Positions 20,431 to 30,130 of a DNA stretch of 64,000 nucleotides are shown here, one piece after another. Each line of letters opens with the position of its first letter. Position 1 is the stretch's first letter. Below the pieces are notes generated by a model that saw only the letters and a list, made by a program, of their open reading frames with translations, ran no database searches and was not told the DNA's origin. The translations under genes were made by a program, and so were the position numbers. The stretch is from Undaria pinnatifida (lineage: Eukaryota; Sar; Phaeophyceae; Laminariales; Alariaceae): NCBI GenBank assembly GCA_012845835.1, contig JABAKD010000023.1:12895851-12959850 (forward strand), in the 5' to 3' direction.

Positions 20431-21127
20431 ATGTCCGACAACCAGGAACGCGAGGAGGTTCACAGCGGGGATATTTCCGACGACAGTATAGCAACGGGAC
20501 AAGAACGGCGAACACGCTTGTATGACAGGTTTCCTTTCTTGGAGGAAAACTACGGAGAAGAAGCAGCGGCGGAGATCGCCAACTGGACCATCAATCAAGG
20601 CGTCGAAGACTACTCCGATAAGTCATTTGGAACGTTCGTATGGAATGTAATAGAAAGAAGGGAATACGAAGACTTGTTGGAAGCCCAGCGTTTCTTTGAG
20701 TTTCTCACCAACGCATGGACCAAAGCTGCCACCCCAAGCTTAAATCAGATGGTCTCAGCTAGAAAACTTCTCGATAGCAACGTACAGGCCAAGGGGGTTG
20801 ACCGTGAACGGGGGGCGTGGAAAAAAGTATTACTTAGAGAAGCTCAAGGAGCAGGAAGACGAATGCAGGCGCAGCCTTGGTCGTACAAAGGCTAGACTCG
20901 AAAGAGAGAGTGAAGCATGTCTATTGGAACTCACACATAAACAGTCAACATTAATGGACGAGGTCAGAGCAGAAATAAGGCAGACCTCGTCGGAAGCGAC
21001 GGAGGCGATTGCCCACCTGGCCGAAGATACTATCGGCTCTATAACGTCCACCGTGACGAGTAATGTGAGAGCTGAGATACAAAACATCATTAGAGAAAAC
21101 CTACCGGGCAATGGGAGGGGGCGTTGA
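20431..21127 (+). CDS. Second ORF of the retrotransposon, coiled coil, frameshifted
   Basis: A frame beginning ATG at 20431 (or in-frame ATG 20305) reads an acidic, ordinary-looking protein to 20895. From about 20798 a frame shifted by one base reads a charged, heptad-like segment (LEKLKEQEDECRRSL onward) to a stop at 21125-21127. The switch falls in a stretch with runs of five and six G and six A (20795-20826), so one extra base, a sequencing error or a programmed shift could explain it. Joined it would be about 230 residues. It lies between RNase H and the 3' LTR, where copia elements normally have nothing. No family recognised. Confidence 0.5.
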
Positions 21128-21358
21128 AATGGTCTTCGGAAGACCTTAAACATAGCATACACAGGCTGAGCAGAAATAGGAGGATACACTCTGACACGAT
21201 CCTGTTTCTGCAAATAATGCCTAAGACAAGGAAAATAGATTAAAGCTGAGCAGAAAAAGATGCCACATTCTGGCACGGTAGTTTTGCAAACTACGGTTCA
21301 AACCAGGATACTATAAGGGTGTTTATGGCCTAACATATTTGGTATGATAATTTCATCT

Positions 21359-21367
21359 GAGGAGGAG
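21359..21367 (+). promoter_or_regulatory. Polypurine tract
   Basis: GAGGAGGAG directly precedes the TG of the 3' LTR, the position of the plus-strand primer in LTR retroelements. Confidence 0.8.
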
Positions 21368-21909
21368 TGTTAAATAGTAGGATTCACAAGGAATCCACCA
21401 GTTAAAGTTAGATGTTCATTACATAGTCAAATGAGTGTATGCAGAGTACTGGGTAAGCTGTCGAACCATGTGATAGAAGTTGTTTCTTTAGTATGAAAGA
21501 GGACACATATATGGTACTGCGTCCCACCAAGTAATAACGCGTTGACGGGTCACGTGTGTAAGATCAAAGCGTTGACTAGGTCACGTGCGTAAGATCGACG
21601 TGTTTACTCACAGTCACGTGCGTAAGATTGACCTGGGTGTCGTATGTAGTGGATACCACCATACGAGATGGTCTGTTAGAGTAAAAGGAAGAGACACGAG
21701 TGCTTGCACATCGAGTTCACTCTTCACATCTGCATCTGGACTTGGACAGTTCATAGTGACATAAGTTTTTTTGTTGGCCCAACGAGAGCCCATTTAAAGT
21801 GATCCACCATCGTCTAAACCATCATCAGTCAGGCTCGAGCTCGTCTCGCCACGACTCTGTGTTAGCCTCTGAAGACCGTCATCGGTCAGGCACCACCACA
21901 TTTCTAACA
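21368..21909 (+). repeat. 3' LTR
   Basis: This is the second copy of the 542-bp LTR. It ends TAACA, the inverse of the TGTTA start, and is followed by the GAGGG target duplication at 21910-21914. Confidence 0.95.
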
Positions 21910-22440
21910 GAGGGGGGGGTGAATTGGAGCCACCGCATGAATGGCTAGAAATATAATGAGGTGATGTCAACTGCGTGGCAGTGTTTATTATTCGGGTGGG
22001 GAGTGGGGAAGGAGGGGGCGTTGGGGGTGGGGATGATTTGGGCTACAGCATGGATGGCCAGAAAAATGATGAGGTGACATCAACGGCGTGGTAGTATTTA
22101 TTGCTCTGGCATATTTCGATTTTAGGTGGGACGTCTGAACAAGAGGGAGCGAGGGGCGAAAAGAGGGGGATGGGGGAGAGGGGCAAATGAATTCGAGCTA
22201 CGGCATGGATGGCTAGAGCGACAATGAGGTGATATCAGCTGCCTGGTAGTGTTTATTAATCCGGTCGATTTTGATTTTTGGGGTTGGGCGCTTGTACACA
22301 TTTGAACAAAAGGGATCGGAGGAGGAGGGGGGGGAAACGGAGGGGGGGGGCATCTCAATATGTGCTCGGAAACTATAAATCCTTCAAGTGGAAAATTCTT
22401 ACGGTTGTAGAAGGAATGCATCACTTTATTTTACCTGCCC
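21910..22440 (+). repeat. Foldback-like arm, continuation after the copia insertion
   Basis: G-rich blocks with CATGGATGGC, AATGAGGTGAT(A/G)TCA and TTTATTACTCNGG motifs repeat two to three times. They end with a GCTCGGAAACTATAAATCCTT block near 22366-22386. It continues the arm broken at 15399. Confidence 0.7.
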
Positions 22441-22479
22441 GGTATTGTTTAAAGTTGTAGCAGATTTGATGTTATTAAT

Positions 22480-22880
22480 AGGTGTGGTGTGTGGTACACA
22501 TCGTGTGTATATTATAACGCAATACCGTCATATAGGAATATTAATGCCGTGTCCGGTGTTATCGGCCAAATGGCGAACGTATGTCATACGAGTATCTGTG
22601 AGTCCTTAAGGAATTCAGGCGCAGAGGGTGTTGGAGTCGGGACGGGTTACCCCCTCTTGGTCACTTGACATAACTTGCCTTGACTGGACCTGACTTGACT
22701 TGACTTGACTTGACTTGACTTGACTTTCTTCCCACTTCGTTTGGACTTCCTTCTTCCCACCTTCCGCCCCGGGGGGGCCGTTTATGATACACACCTTTCT
22801 ACGTCTTCTAACCGCGCCCATTAGGGCGCTGGGGATCTTCCGCCTACGCTTCGTTTGATTCACGCACGGGAGTTCCTCTT
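22480..22880 (+). repeat. Dispersed repeat with TGACT array (copy 1)
   Basis: It shares with 24600-24990: ATAACGCAATACC-like start, ATTAATGCCGTG, GTATCTGTGNGTCCTT, CGGGACGGGT, TCTTGGTCAC, a (TGACT)n array (22668-22728), TTCTTCCCACTTCG and ATCTTCCGCCTAC. Both copies are plus-oriented. Not coding. Confidence 0.65.
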
Positions 22881-22899
22881 AAGCTAGCATTGGTGGGCT

Positions 22900-23860
22900 T
22901 GAAACCAAGTCAACCGAAACTCGTGCTGGGGTTGGAACGAAGTAGGTATTGGATGACTACGGGTTACCCACGAAGACTAACGGAAGACGTGCGCGAGTGA
23001 GACTGGGTTACGTACTCAATAGCCTTGGTGCAGGCTATGGCGGACTTTCCGCCAAGGTAGGATTTCTCCAACTGGACCTACCTCACAGAAATGGCATGCA
23101 GTCAAGGTTAAATGAACGCGATCCACGAATACCGGATAGAACTGGAAAGGCGATCTAGTGAAATCGTAGCAGCCGCACAAAATCACCGAGATACCACCGT
23201 CTTTAACGACGAACGAGTAGAGGCAGCAGACGGAGACGGAGCGCGAGCCAATGAGAGCGGCGCCCTGTCATCTAGCGGGACCTTCTTGTTTGCGCATGGG
23301 TCGAGCGAGAAGTCCGTGGTAGTGGCAAAGCAACAGACGCAGCCAACAACCCAGATAAACGACCGTGAAGATCGGCAGTTTCCATTGATAGAAGGTAGCC
23401 GCAAGTTGGAAGAGCAAGATCAGGAGGTGGAGCAGCAATAGCAGTATGTGATGGTTGTGGAGGAGCTGCGGGTGAGGGAGTCGATTTCATCGCCACGGCC
23501 CCGATTGATTGATGAACCAGATTAGTGGTTCGACCGAGTCTCGTCGCCGACACGGGAGCCGACCCGTAAAGAGGATAAAGACATGGCAAAGCAGATACCA
23601 CGGCCGCCACCACCGCCGCTGCCGCCGCCGTGAATGTCTTTGCCCGTTGACGACGCGAGCTTGCGCGGTCGTAAGGTAGAGGAGGTTGTGACGGCGAGGT
23701 TGGTTTTTTTTTCTGCTGTGAGAGCGTTGCGGAAAAAAGCACTGAATGGAGGTGGTGAGCGGGGGACTAAGAGGAGGACAGTGAGGAGAAAAAAAACTGG
23801 TTTGAGAGCACCGGTGAGGAGTCAAGACCAGCGTCGCCGCACGCGCTGTCCCCTTGAGAC
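22900..23860. other. Unassigned ORF region
   Basis: Plus frames (23112-23441, then a continuation past a TAG) are rich in Glu/Gln/Arg. The opposite strand has a 156-codon frame (23272-23742) with an Ala/Val hydrophobic run. Both overlap a CCG/CCA-rich stretch at 23600-23635. I recognise neither and cannot choose a coding strand. It may be a relic of a retroelement gag or an exon of an unknown gene. Confidence 0.25.
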
Positions 23861-24299
23861 ATAATGAATGACGCTGTGTGAGGTAACTAGACGACTCTGC
23901 ATCTCTCAGTCAGCTGATGACCGCCACGACAGCATGTCGGAAAATTGTATTTGCCGGGCAGACTGTCGAAGCCTCAAGCTATAATTAATAATAGAGCGGA
24001 GAATATGTTTTTGCAATATTTGGGTTTCGATTTTCGTATTTTGACAGGTTTTGGTGTGTGCACGGTAGTCGGGAGGCTGTTGATATGTACTGTAACTTAT
24101 CTGTGTTGCACGTGACACGTAGCGTTATTGGTGTCGAAACACAAACTGTGGTAATAGCACGACATACCTGGTTCACAACACACTATTTTCGTGACAGTGA
24201 GCAACGACCTCGGAGGCCCAACTGCAGGGACTCTACAATGGTTGTTGTAGCAATATCATCCGTACGTAGTAGTGCGATCACGATGCTATGGGGGAGGCT
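23861..24299. other. No gene recognised
   Basis: Short ORFs only, no motif or known repeat. Confidence 0.35.
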
Positions 24300-24620
24300 G
24301 TGAGAAATTGGTCATTATGAAAAGCAGCATGGCCACATGCGTTAAGGATGTTGGATGCATACATCGATTGTCGTGGAGTATGATGGTACTCGCGTTGTCG
24401 AACACTTATTCTGTAGCATACACCACCAGGTAGAAATAGGGGAATATTCTTGGTATGGTCCCTCACGGTAGATGTTGCGGTACGTGCGTCCTTATCGGAG
24501 AGCCATCCGGTGGCAATGTTTGTACTGATGCCAGGGTCTGTTATATACTACTTATTGGTACTGGATCAAGCAAAGGAATAGTAGGAATGTTTGTGTTGGT
24601 GTATGGCATACCTGGTATAT
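24300..24620 (+). repeat. Dispersed repeat, partner of 13828-14160
   Basis: It contains GAGAAATTGGTC, TTAAGGATGTTGGATGC, ACATCGATTGTCGTGGAGTA, CGGAGAGCCATC and GTGTATGGCATACCTGGTAT in the same order. Confidence 0.65.
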
Positions 24621-24990
24621 AATTTAACGGAATACCCTCATATAAGATTATTAATGCCGTGCGTGGTAAGATAGGCCAAATAGCGATAGAATAGCATACA
24701 AGTATCTGTGGGTCCTTGTGGAATTGAGACGAGCAGGGTTTTGGACTCGGGACGGGTGACCAACTCTTGGTCACATGACTTGACTTGACCTACCGTGACT
24801 GGACTTGACTTGACTGGACTTGACTTGACTGAACTCGACTTTCTTCCCACTTCGCTTCCACTTCTCTCTTCCCACCGTCCTCTCCCGGGGAGTCAATAAT
24901 AATAAACACATTTCAACGTCTTCCGGCCGCGCCCATGGCGGCGCTAGGTATCTTCCGCCTACTCGTGTGATTCACGATCGGGACTTCCTC
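24600..24990 (+). repeat. Dispersed repeat with TGACT array (copy 2)
   Basis: This is the partner of 22480-22880, with a more interrupted TGACT/TGGACT array at 24771-24842. It abuts the preceding repeat, so the two may be parts of one larger element that was split or lost at the other sites. Confidence 0.65.
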
Positions 24991-25285
24991 TCACCCAAAA
25001 TCAGAGAGTGACGCCTCGGAGAACACCTGCCACCCAGGATTTGTCGAAAACCGCCATCTAAAAATAAACATAATATCATCTGCTGAGGCCCGAGGAGAGA
25101 GATCAAATATCAGAGCTTGTACTTGTTAGATAGGATCACGTGTGATGTGTACAGCAGTAGCAGCTGTGATGGAGCTACGCATGTACAGCCAACGTTGCTA
25201 TTTACGGGCCCTCCGTAAAGTATCTACAGCCGCACACGGATGGGCATTGTTTGACTTTTTCGCGAAGGTTCGCGGCAATGACAGC
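24991..25285. other. No gene recognised
   Basis: No domain, splice-supported exon or known repeat seen. Confidence 0.3.
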
Positions 25286-25640
25286 GCAACTTCCGTGAAC
25301 TTCCGTGGGTGTTGCCACGGGCTAACGTGGAAATCCGCGGGCTTCCACGACAAGGGCCCCAGATCATGGCCCTTCCACGGCAAATGCCTCGGTTGTGACC
25401 ACGGCACCTACGGCGGTTCTGTCCGTGGCACACTCCATTTACCAACCATGGCAACCAACGGAAGACCGCGGCAATTGTCACGGCAGTATAATTTCCACGG
25501 CAACGCGGCAATCACGACGAAAGCCCGCGGCAATCACCACGGAAGCCCGCGGCAATTGCCACGGCGGTTGCCGTGGACGTCTAACCGCAGCAATTTCCAC
25601 GGCTATCCGCGGCCGTCCGCGGCCATTGCCACGGCGACAC
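25286..25640. repeat. CCACGG/CCGCGG palindromic repeat, left half
   Basis: Irregularly spaced CCACGGCAA, CCGCGGCAA and TTCCACGG units dominate this strand. They keep a 168-codon plus frame open (25142-25648), which I do not call. Confidence 0.6.
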
Positions 25641-25799
25641 CCCGATAGTGATACACACTATTTTTCATTTCGATTTTTTTTTCCCCAGTTAGTCTATTGT
25701 ATTTGGTGGCACTTCGACAAATATTTGCCACGTGTGAGCGCTTGTGTTAAGGTTAGGGTTAGCTCTATGGTCTAAAATAACACAATTCCGTTAGACAAC

Positions 25800-26190
25800 C
25801 GTGAACGAGATTGTGGGTTTTGCCGTGGGTGTTCCTGTGGAACTATACGGGGATGTCCGCGGACGTTTCGGTGAACAGTCCGTGAGCGTTTCCGTGGGCG
25901 TGTCCGTGGGTGTGTCCATGGGCGTTGCCGTGGGTGCTTCCGTGGACTTTTCCGTGGGTGCCCGCAGCTTCGCCCTAGGTGCTGCCGTCAAGATTGCCGT
26001 GGAAATTGTGGTGGAAATTGCCATGGCTCGTGCGATTGGACTCCACGGTGTTCCGCTACCTGCCGCGGCATTTCGTGGAAGCCCGTGGAAGCTCCGCGGT
26101 AGCCCGTGGAGTGTCCGCGGTTACCCGCGCAACGCCGTGGACATTGCCGTGGAATACCGTGGAGGTTCGTGGACTCTGTCGCGGTGCCCC
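25800..26190. repeat. CCGTGG palindromic repeat, right half (inverse orientation)
   Basis: TCCGTGGGTG, GCCGTGGAA and CCCGTGGAAGC units dominate, the reverse complement of the CCACGG units to the left. Between the halves lie an AT-rich spacer and a short TTAGGG-like piece (25748-25763). The ORF 25801-26307 follows the repeat. Confidence 0.6.
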
Positions 26191-26504
26191 CCCCCCCAAA
26201 TACAAAAATGTACATGCCTCGAATCTACAGCAGCAGCTGCTGCGGTCTTATCTTTCTACGCAGCTACGCTGTTGGCCATCGCATGTGCCCGCTTTCGTTT
26301 TCTGTAAATATGCACACTCTGCAACGTCTGTTCCGTTCAAACTTGCGCGAACGCCGGGCGCAGACTCACCATTTCCACCTCAGCTTTTCACCTCTCTCTA
26401 GAATACCGTGAAGTGTGCTGGCGCTGTTTTCTGTCGAAATCTCCCCCCAATAGACGTGCGTGCACGTGTTCCCGACCTTGTTCTATTCTGTATCTACGCG
26501 TTAA

Positions 26505-27035
26505 GCTCGAGTACTCAGACGTTGCAGCGTAAAGTTCACGTCTTCAGTACGCAAGACATTCCATCGTGAGCTTTGGGAATTACGAGTTCGTAGCTTCTTA
26601 TGCATCGCTTTTTTCCTCTGTGTGTTTGCCTTCGTTCTCAGGTTCTCGCCGTAGACTTATAAAATGGGTTTATTTGTCCAAGTGTATTTACGAGAGAGGA
26701 ATGCTTCGCCCAACAGTATGTACGGCTCAGCCCAGCATACGGTTGGCCAGTGTTCGATGACTCTTTTTTCGCAGCGCACTTGTTCAAAAATCTACTCCGA
26801 ATTTTCTCCTCGTCTTCGTCAGAAACAGTAGAAAGAGGGGGTTACTTCTCTGACAGTTGATGTACACGACGGGGTGGGGCTGGTATTGCGGTCGTAGGCG
26901 TGCTTGCTACGCTTTTTCGTGCTTGAGTTCTCAGACTTATCAGCGTAAACTTTAAGGTCTTCAATACTTCAGACTTTCCAGCGTGAGCTATGGGGATCAC
27001 AAGTTCGTAGTTTTTCATGCTTTACATCACGGAAG
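26505..27035 (+). repeat. Diverged direct duplication (26505-26620 and 26930-27035)
   Basis: Both copies have, in order, CTCAGAC, CAGCGTAAA, GTCTTCA.TAC, CGTGAGCT.TGGG, and AGTTCGTAG. The spacer shows no gene. Confidence 0.5.
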
Positions 27036-27039
27036 CAGG

Positions 27040-28545
27040 CATGGTCTGACCTTTCTTTGGCGTGTGGGTTATTATTTACTCGAGTACTTAGTGTCAGCTG
27101 GCTGGTCTAATTGACGTTGCGTTTTTTTCCCTGCAGTTAGTTATAGACTAGTTGAATCGCAGGATAAATTCACTTGAAAAAGAAACCGAACTCGCCCCCC
27201 ACCTTCAGCGCTCTCATCGCGCATGTCATGCCGTCCGATCGATTCCTTCTCCAGATTCAGCTAAGGTCTGGCCACTACCTTTCCCAATTGATTGCTCCTT
27301 ATTTACATGTGTCACGTGTTATCGACGTTTTTTTGTTTTTTAACCGCGGTTATCTTTTTTTTTTCTTCCGGTCAATTTCTCCACTATTCACCACACGACA
27401 GCCTTCTTTATTTGTATCATACACCACACCTCCTCCTTATTTTTGTTTTGCTTCATTCTTTTTTTTACATGCAGTGCAACAACACCTACCTCTATACATA
27501 CATGCCTGTGCGTAAACGACCCCCGACAAAACCCACAACTGTTAATGGATTTTTCACATGCATGTAGCACCTCAATCAACCTCTTGAGACTTGGTAGGGC
27601 CCATTAGGTTCCTTCTCTCTTAGCCCCCTTGTTGTGCAACCATTACTCGATTGTGGATGGCGCGCCTGATCCTTCAAGTATATGATTTCTGCATTCGGCG
27701 TTCACCTTTCACACTAGCCGGTGATCGGTGACGTTCCCGACGCCCAGTCTCTGAATTGTTTCCATGGTACAGCTCGTGTAGCACATCAGCAGCAATTGCA
27801 GTACAGGCCAGCAGTATGCCCGAAGATGCCACGCCAGAAAGGTATGACAACACACGAGCTAGACCAGACCAGCCTTTGCAGTGTAAGCAGCGTCTGCCTC
27901 TCCAGTCGGTGAAATACGACACGCTCCCGACATCGTCGGGGTGCGAGGATCTACAGCATGTCTACGCACCTCCGACCACGGCCATCCATTCATGGATGAA
28001 GTGAGCACAACCCCCCCCCCCCCCCGCCCCCGCCCCCACCCCCCCCAGTTCCTGACGTTAATCATGCAATTTCCACACCGTGACTGCATGCGGTGAGTAG
28101 AAGCTTGCCGTCGATATCGCATAATGATGTCATATTTCAGGTTAACACCGTAAACCGCACCCGACAGTATTGCTGTATTTCTTGCACGGTGACTGAAAAT
28201 GCTTCCTCCCAGTTTTTTTTTTGGAATGCGGCGACGCCGACGGAGAAAATATGGGAATAAAAATGGCCAAGATCACGGGTTGCGCTTCGCTCAACCAGCC
28301 TCGCGGCGACTATTCTCCCTGCGAGACAGCGTACCAGCTAACTAATGCCCTGCACCATACTACTCACAGGTCGTAGGTTCTCACATGGAGGGTGTGAAGT
28401 GAGTAAGGGGCACTGAGGGGAAAATACAACAAGGCGACGAAGACGTGTGCATGTAATCTGCCCAGCCAGGTACAAACTACGTTTTTGTACAACTGTACGA
28501 CTTGAAAGTGACGTCGTTGACTTGTACATTAAAAAGTAAAACATG
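27040..28545. other. No gene recognised; pyrimidine-rich and C-run tracts
   Basis: T-rich tracts at 27330-27480 create hydrophobic low-complexity ORFs. A C-run tract is at 28009-28045. ORFs 27721-28004 have no recognisable motif. Confidence 0.35.
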
Positions 28546-29053
28546 CACTCAACTCTGGCTGCGACGTAGAAGATTTAGTCGAAACTCATATATATATTTG
28601 GAAGAGTCTGTGTGATACTACGATCGCGCTTATGTCGGGGAGTGTGTATCTTCATTAAGGGTATAGGTCGGCGACTCCCCTTAGAAGTACAGTTAGTGTA
28701 GCTTGCACCAGGATCGAGACATGGTGATGTTGATCAATCTATGCGCGGGAATTTAAAAACCTGATTTGGTAGTGGGATAAAATCTGATGGCTGTGGAAAA
28801 CACCAGTTATTTTTTGGGGTACACACAACCGATGAACTACCCCTACAAAAACGGGTTTGATAGTTTCAGCGCACAGATTGACTAACACAAGTCTGTTGAA
28901 CCTGGTACGAGCTACACTGTAGTCCCAAGGGGAGTCGCCGCTCTCTAACCTTGATGAGGACACACACACCCAGCAGTACGCTTGATCGGAGTATCACACA
29001 CAGGTCGCAAAAATGGGTTTCGACGAAAAATCTTCGACCTCGCATCTGGAGTG
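28546..29053. mobile_element. Compact foldback-like element with both arms
   Basis: The left arm begins CACTCAACTCTGGCTGCGAC and the right arm ends TCGCATCTGGAGTG, the inverse of each other. Each arm is about 200-250 bp and carries the family's terminal block (TCGGCGACTCCCCTT on the left, AAGGGGAGTCGCCG on the right). The spacer is under 100 bp. This copy shows that the terminal block is a terminal inverted repeat, so the many single arms elsewhere are parts or solo ends. There is no ORF, so it would be non-autonomous. Confidence 0.65.
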
Positions 29054-29216
29054 TACAATTATTGTAATTTTTTATATAGTCTATATCATGTATGTAGTCG
29101 TATGATCAGTGAGGGCAAGAGGGCGGCTACATAATACTATAGTATATATATATTCTATATGTGGCGGGAATAGGTAGCATAAATAAATAGGAGATCTTGT
29201 ATAATAAAGATAAAAA

Positions 29217-30130
29217 AGCACTCAACTCCAGCAGCAGTGATATCGAAGAGTTTGTCGAAATTCATCTATGAAAGCAGTGTGTGATACCCCGATCTCGCGG
29301 ATTACGGGTTGTGTGTCCGCATTAAGGATACAGGTCGGCAACTCCCCTTGGAACTACAGTGTAGCTTGTGTCAGGGTCAACAAAGTGATGTTAGACAGTC
29401 TTTGCACGGAAACCATCAAACCCGTGTTGGAGGGGGACAAAATCTGACGGCTGCTGCTGTGGAAGGAAATTAATCAGTATGTATGTATATCAAGTGTATC
29501 CTGTAGTAAGTCGTTTATCCGGTGAGGAGATGGCGGAGATTTAAAGGGCGTGGGGGCATGGGTTTCAAGAAGAGGGATCTGGGAGGGGGGGGGGGGGGAA
29601 GGAGGAAGGGTAGGGGGGAGCAGCTCAACCTGGGCGCGGAAACTACTAATCCTTGAAGGGAACAAATCTGACGGTTGTGGAAGGAATACATCACAGTATA
29701 TCATGTATATCATGTATATCATGTATGTAAATCCTGTAAGTCGTACCGCCAGTGAGGAGAGGGCGGAGTGTTCGAGGGGATGGGGGGACGGGGGGGGGTT
29801 GGTGCTGCAGCATGGATGACTAGAAAGATAATGAGGTGATATCCATCAACTGCATGGTAGTGCTTGTTACTCTGTCGGGCAGATTTTGTTTTTAGGTGGG
29901 GCGTTCGATCAAGAGAGAGCGAGGAACAAAAGGAGGGGGGCGGGGGCACCAACAAATACTTCTACTCTTCCGTTGATCCTATACCACAAAGTAGTAGACT
30001 ATAAAACTTTCCTCGCTTTCTCTTGCTTAAACGCCCCAACTACTATCGAAATCCGCCAGAGTAATGAACACTTCCACGCCCTGGATATCGCCTCGTTATC
30101 GTTTCAGAGCCGTCCATGCCATGTACTGCA
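29217..30130 (+). repeat. Foldback-like arm, G-rich, with a short inverted inner piece
   Basis: It starts GCACTCAACTCCAGCAGC, proceeds through CGGCAACTCCCCTTGG and several G-rich blocks to 29950, then carries the inverted GGGGCGTT/CATGGATGG block (ACGCCCCAACTACTATCGAA near 30031-30050). It may be an element whose right arm is truncated. Confidence 0.6.

Larger units (their letters stand above)
15400..21909 (+). mobile_element. Ty1/copia LTR retrotransposon, complete with TSD
   Basis: Two direct LTRs of 542 bp (15400-15941 and 21368-21909) begin TGTTA, and the 3' copy ends TAACA. GAGGG flanks the element on both sides (15395-15399, 21910-21914), a 5-bp target duplication as expected for copia. 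Between the LTRs lie a leader with 67-bp repeats, one Gag-Pol frame, a second ORF and a polypurine tract. Reverse transcriptase precedes RNase H, and remnants of integrase precede RT, which is the copia order. The LTRs differ at one internal position and at the last two bases, so the insertion is recent. The integrase catalytic core is missing, so this copy should depend on another element to integrate. Confidence 0.95.

Noticed and set aside
22668-22728. TGACT array as an AP-1-like enhancer
   Set aside because: It is a simple pentanucleotide repeat inside a dispersed repeat; no promoter or gene is adjacent.
27292-27567. Membrane protein ORF rich in Phe and Leu
   Set aside because: It is encoded by a pyrimidine-rich low-complexity tract. 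Several frames look equally hydrophobic.
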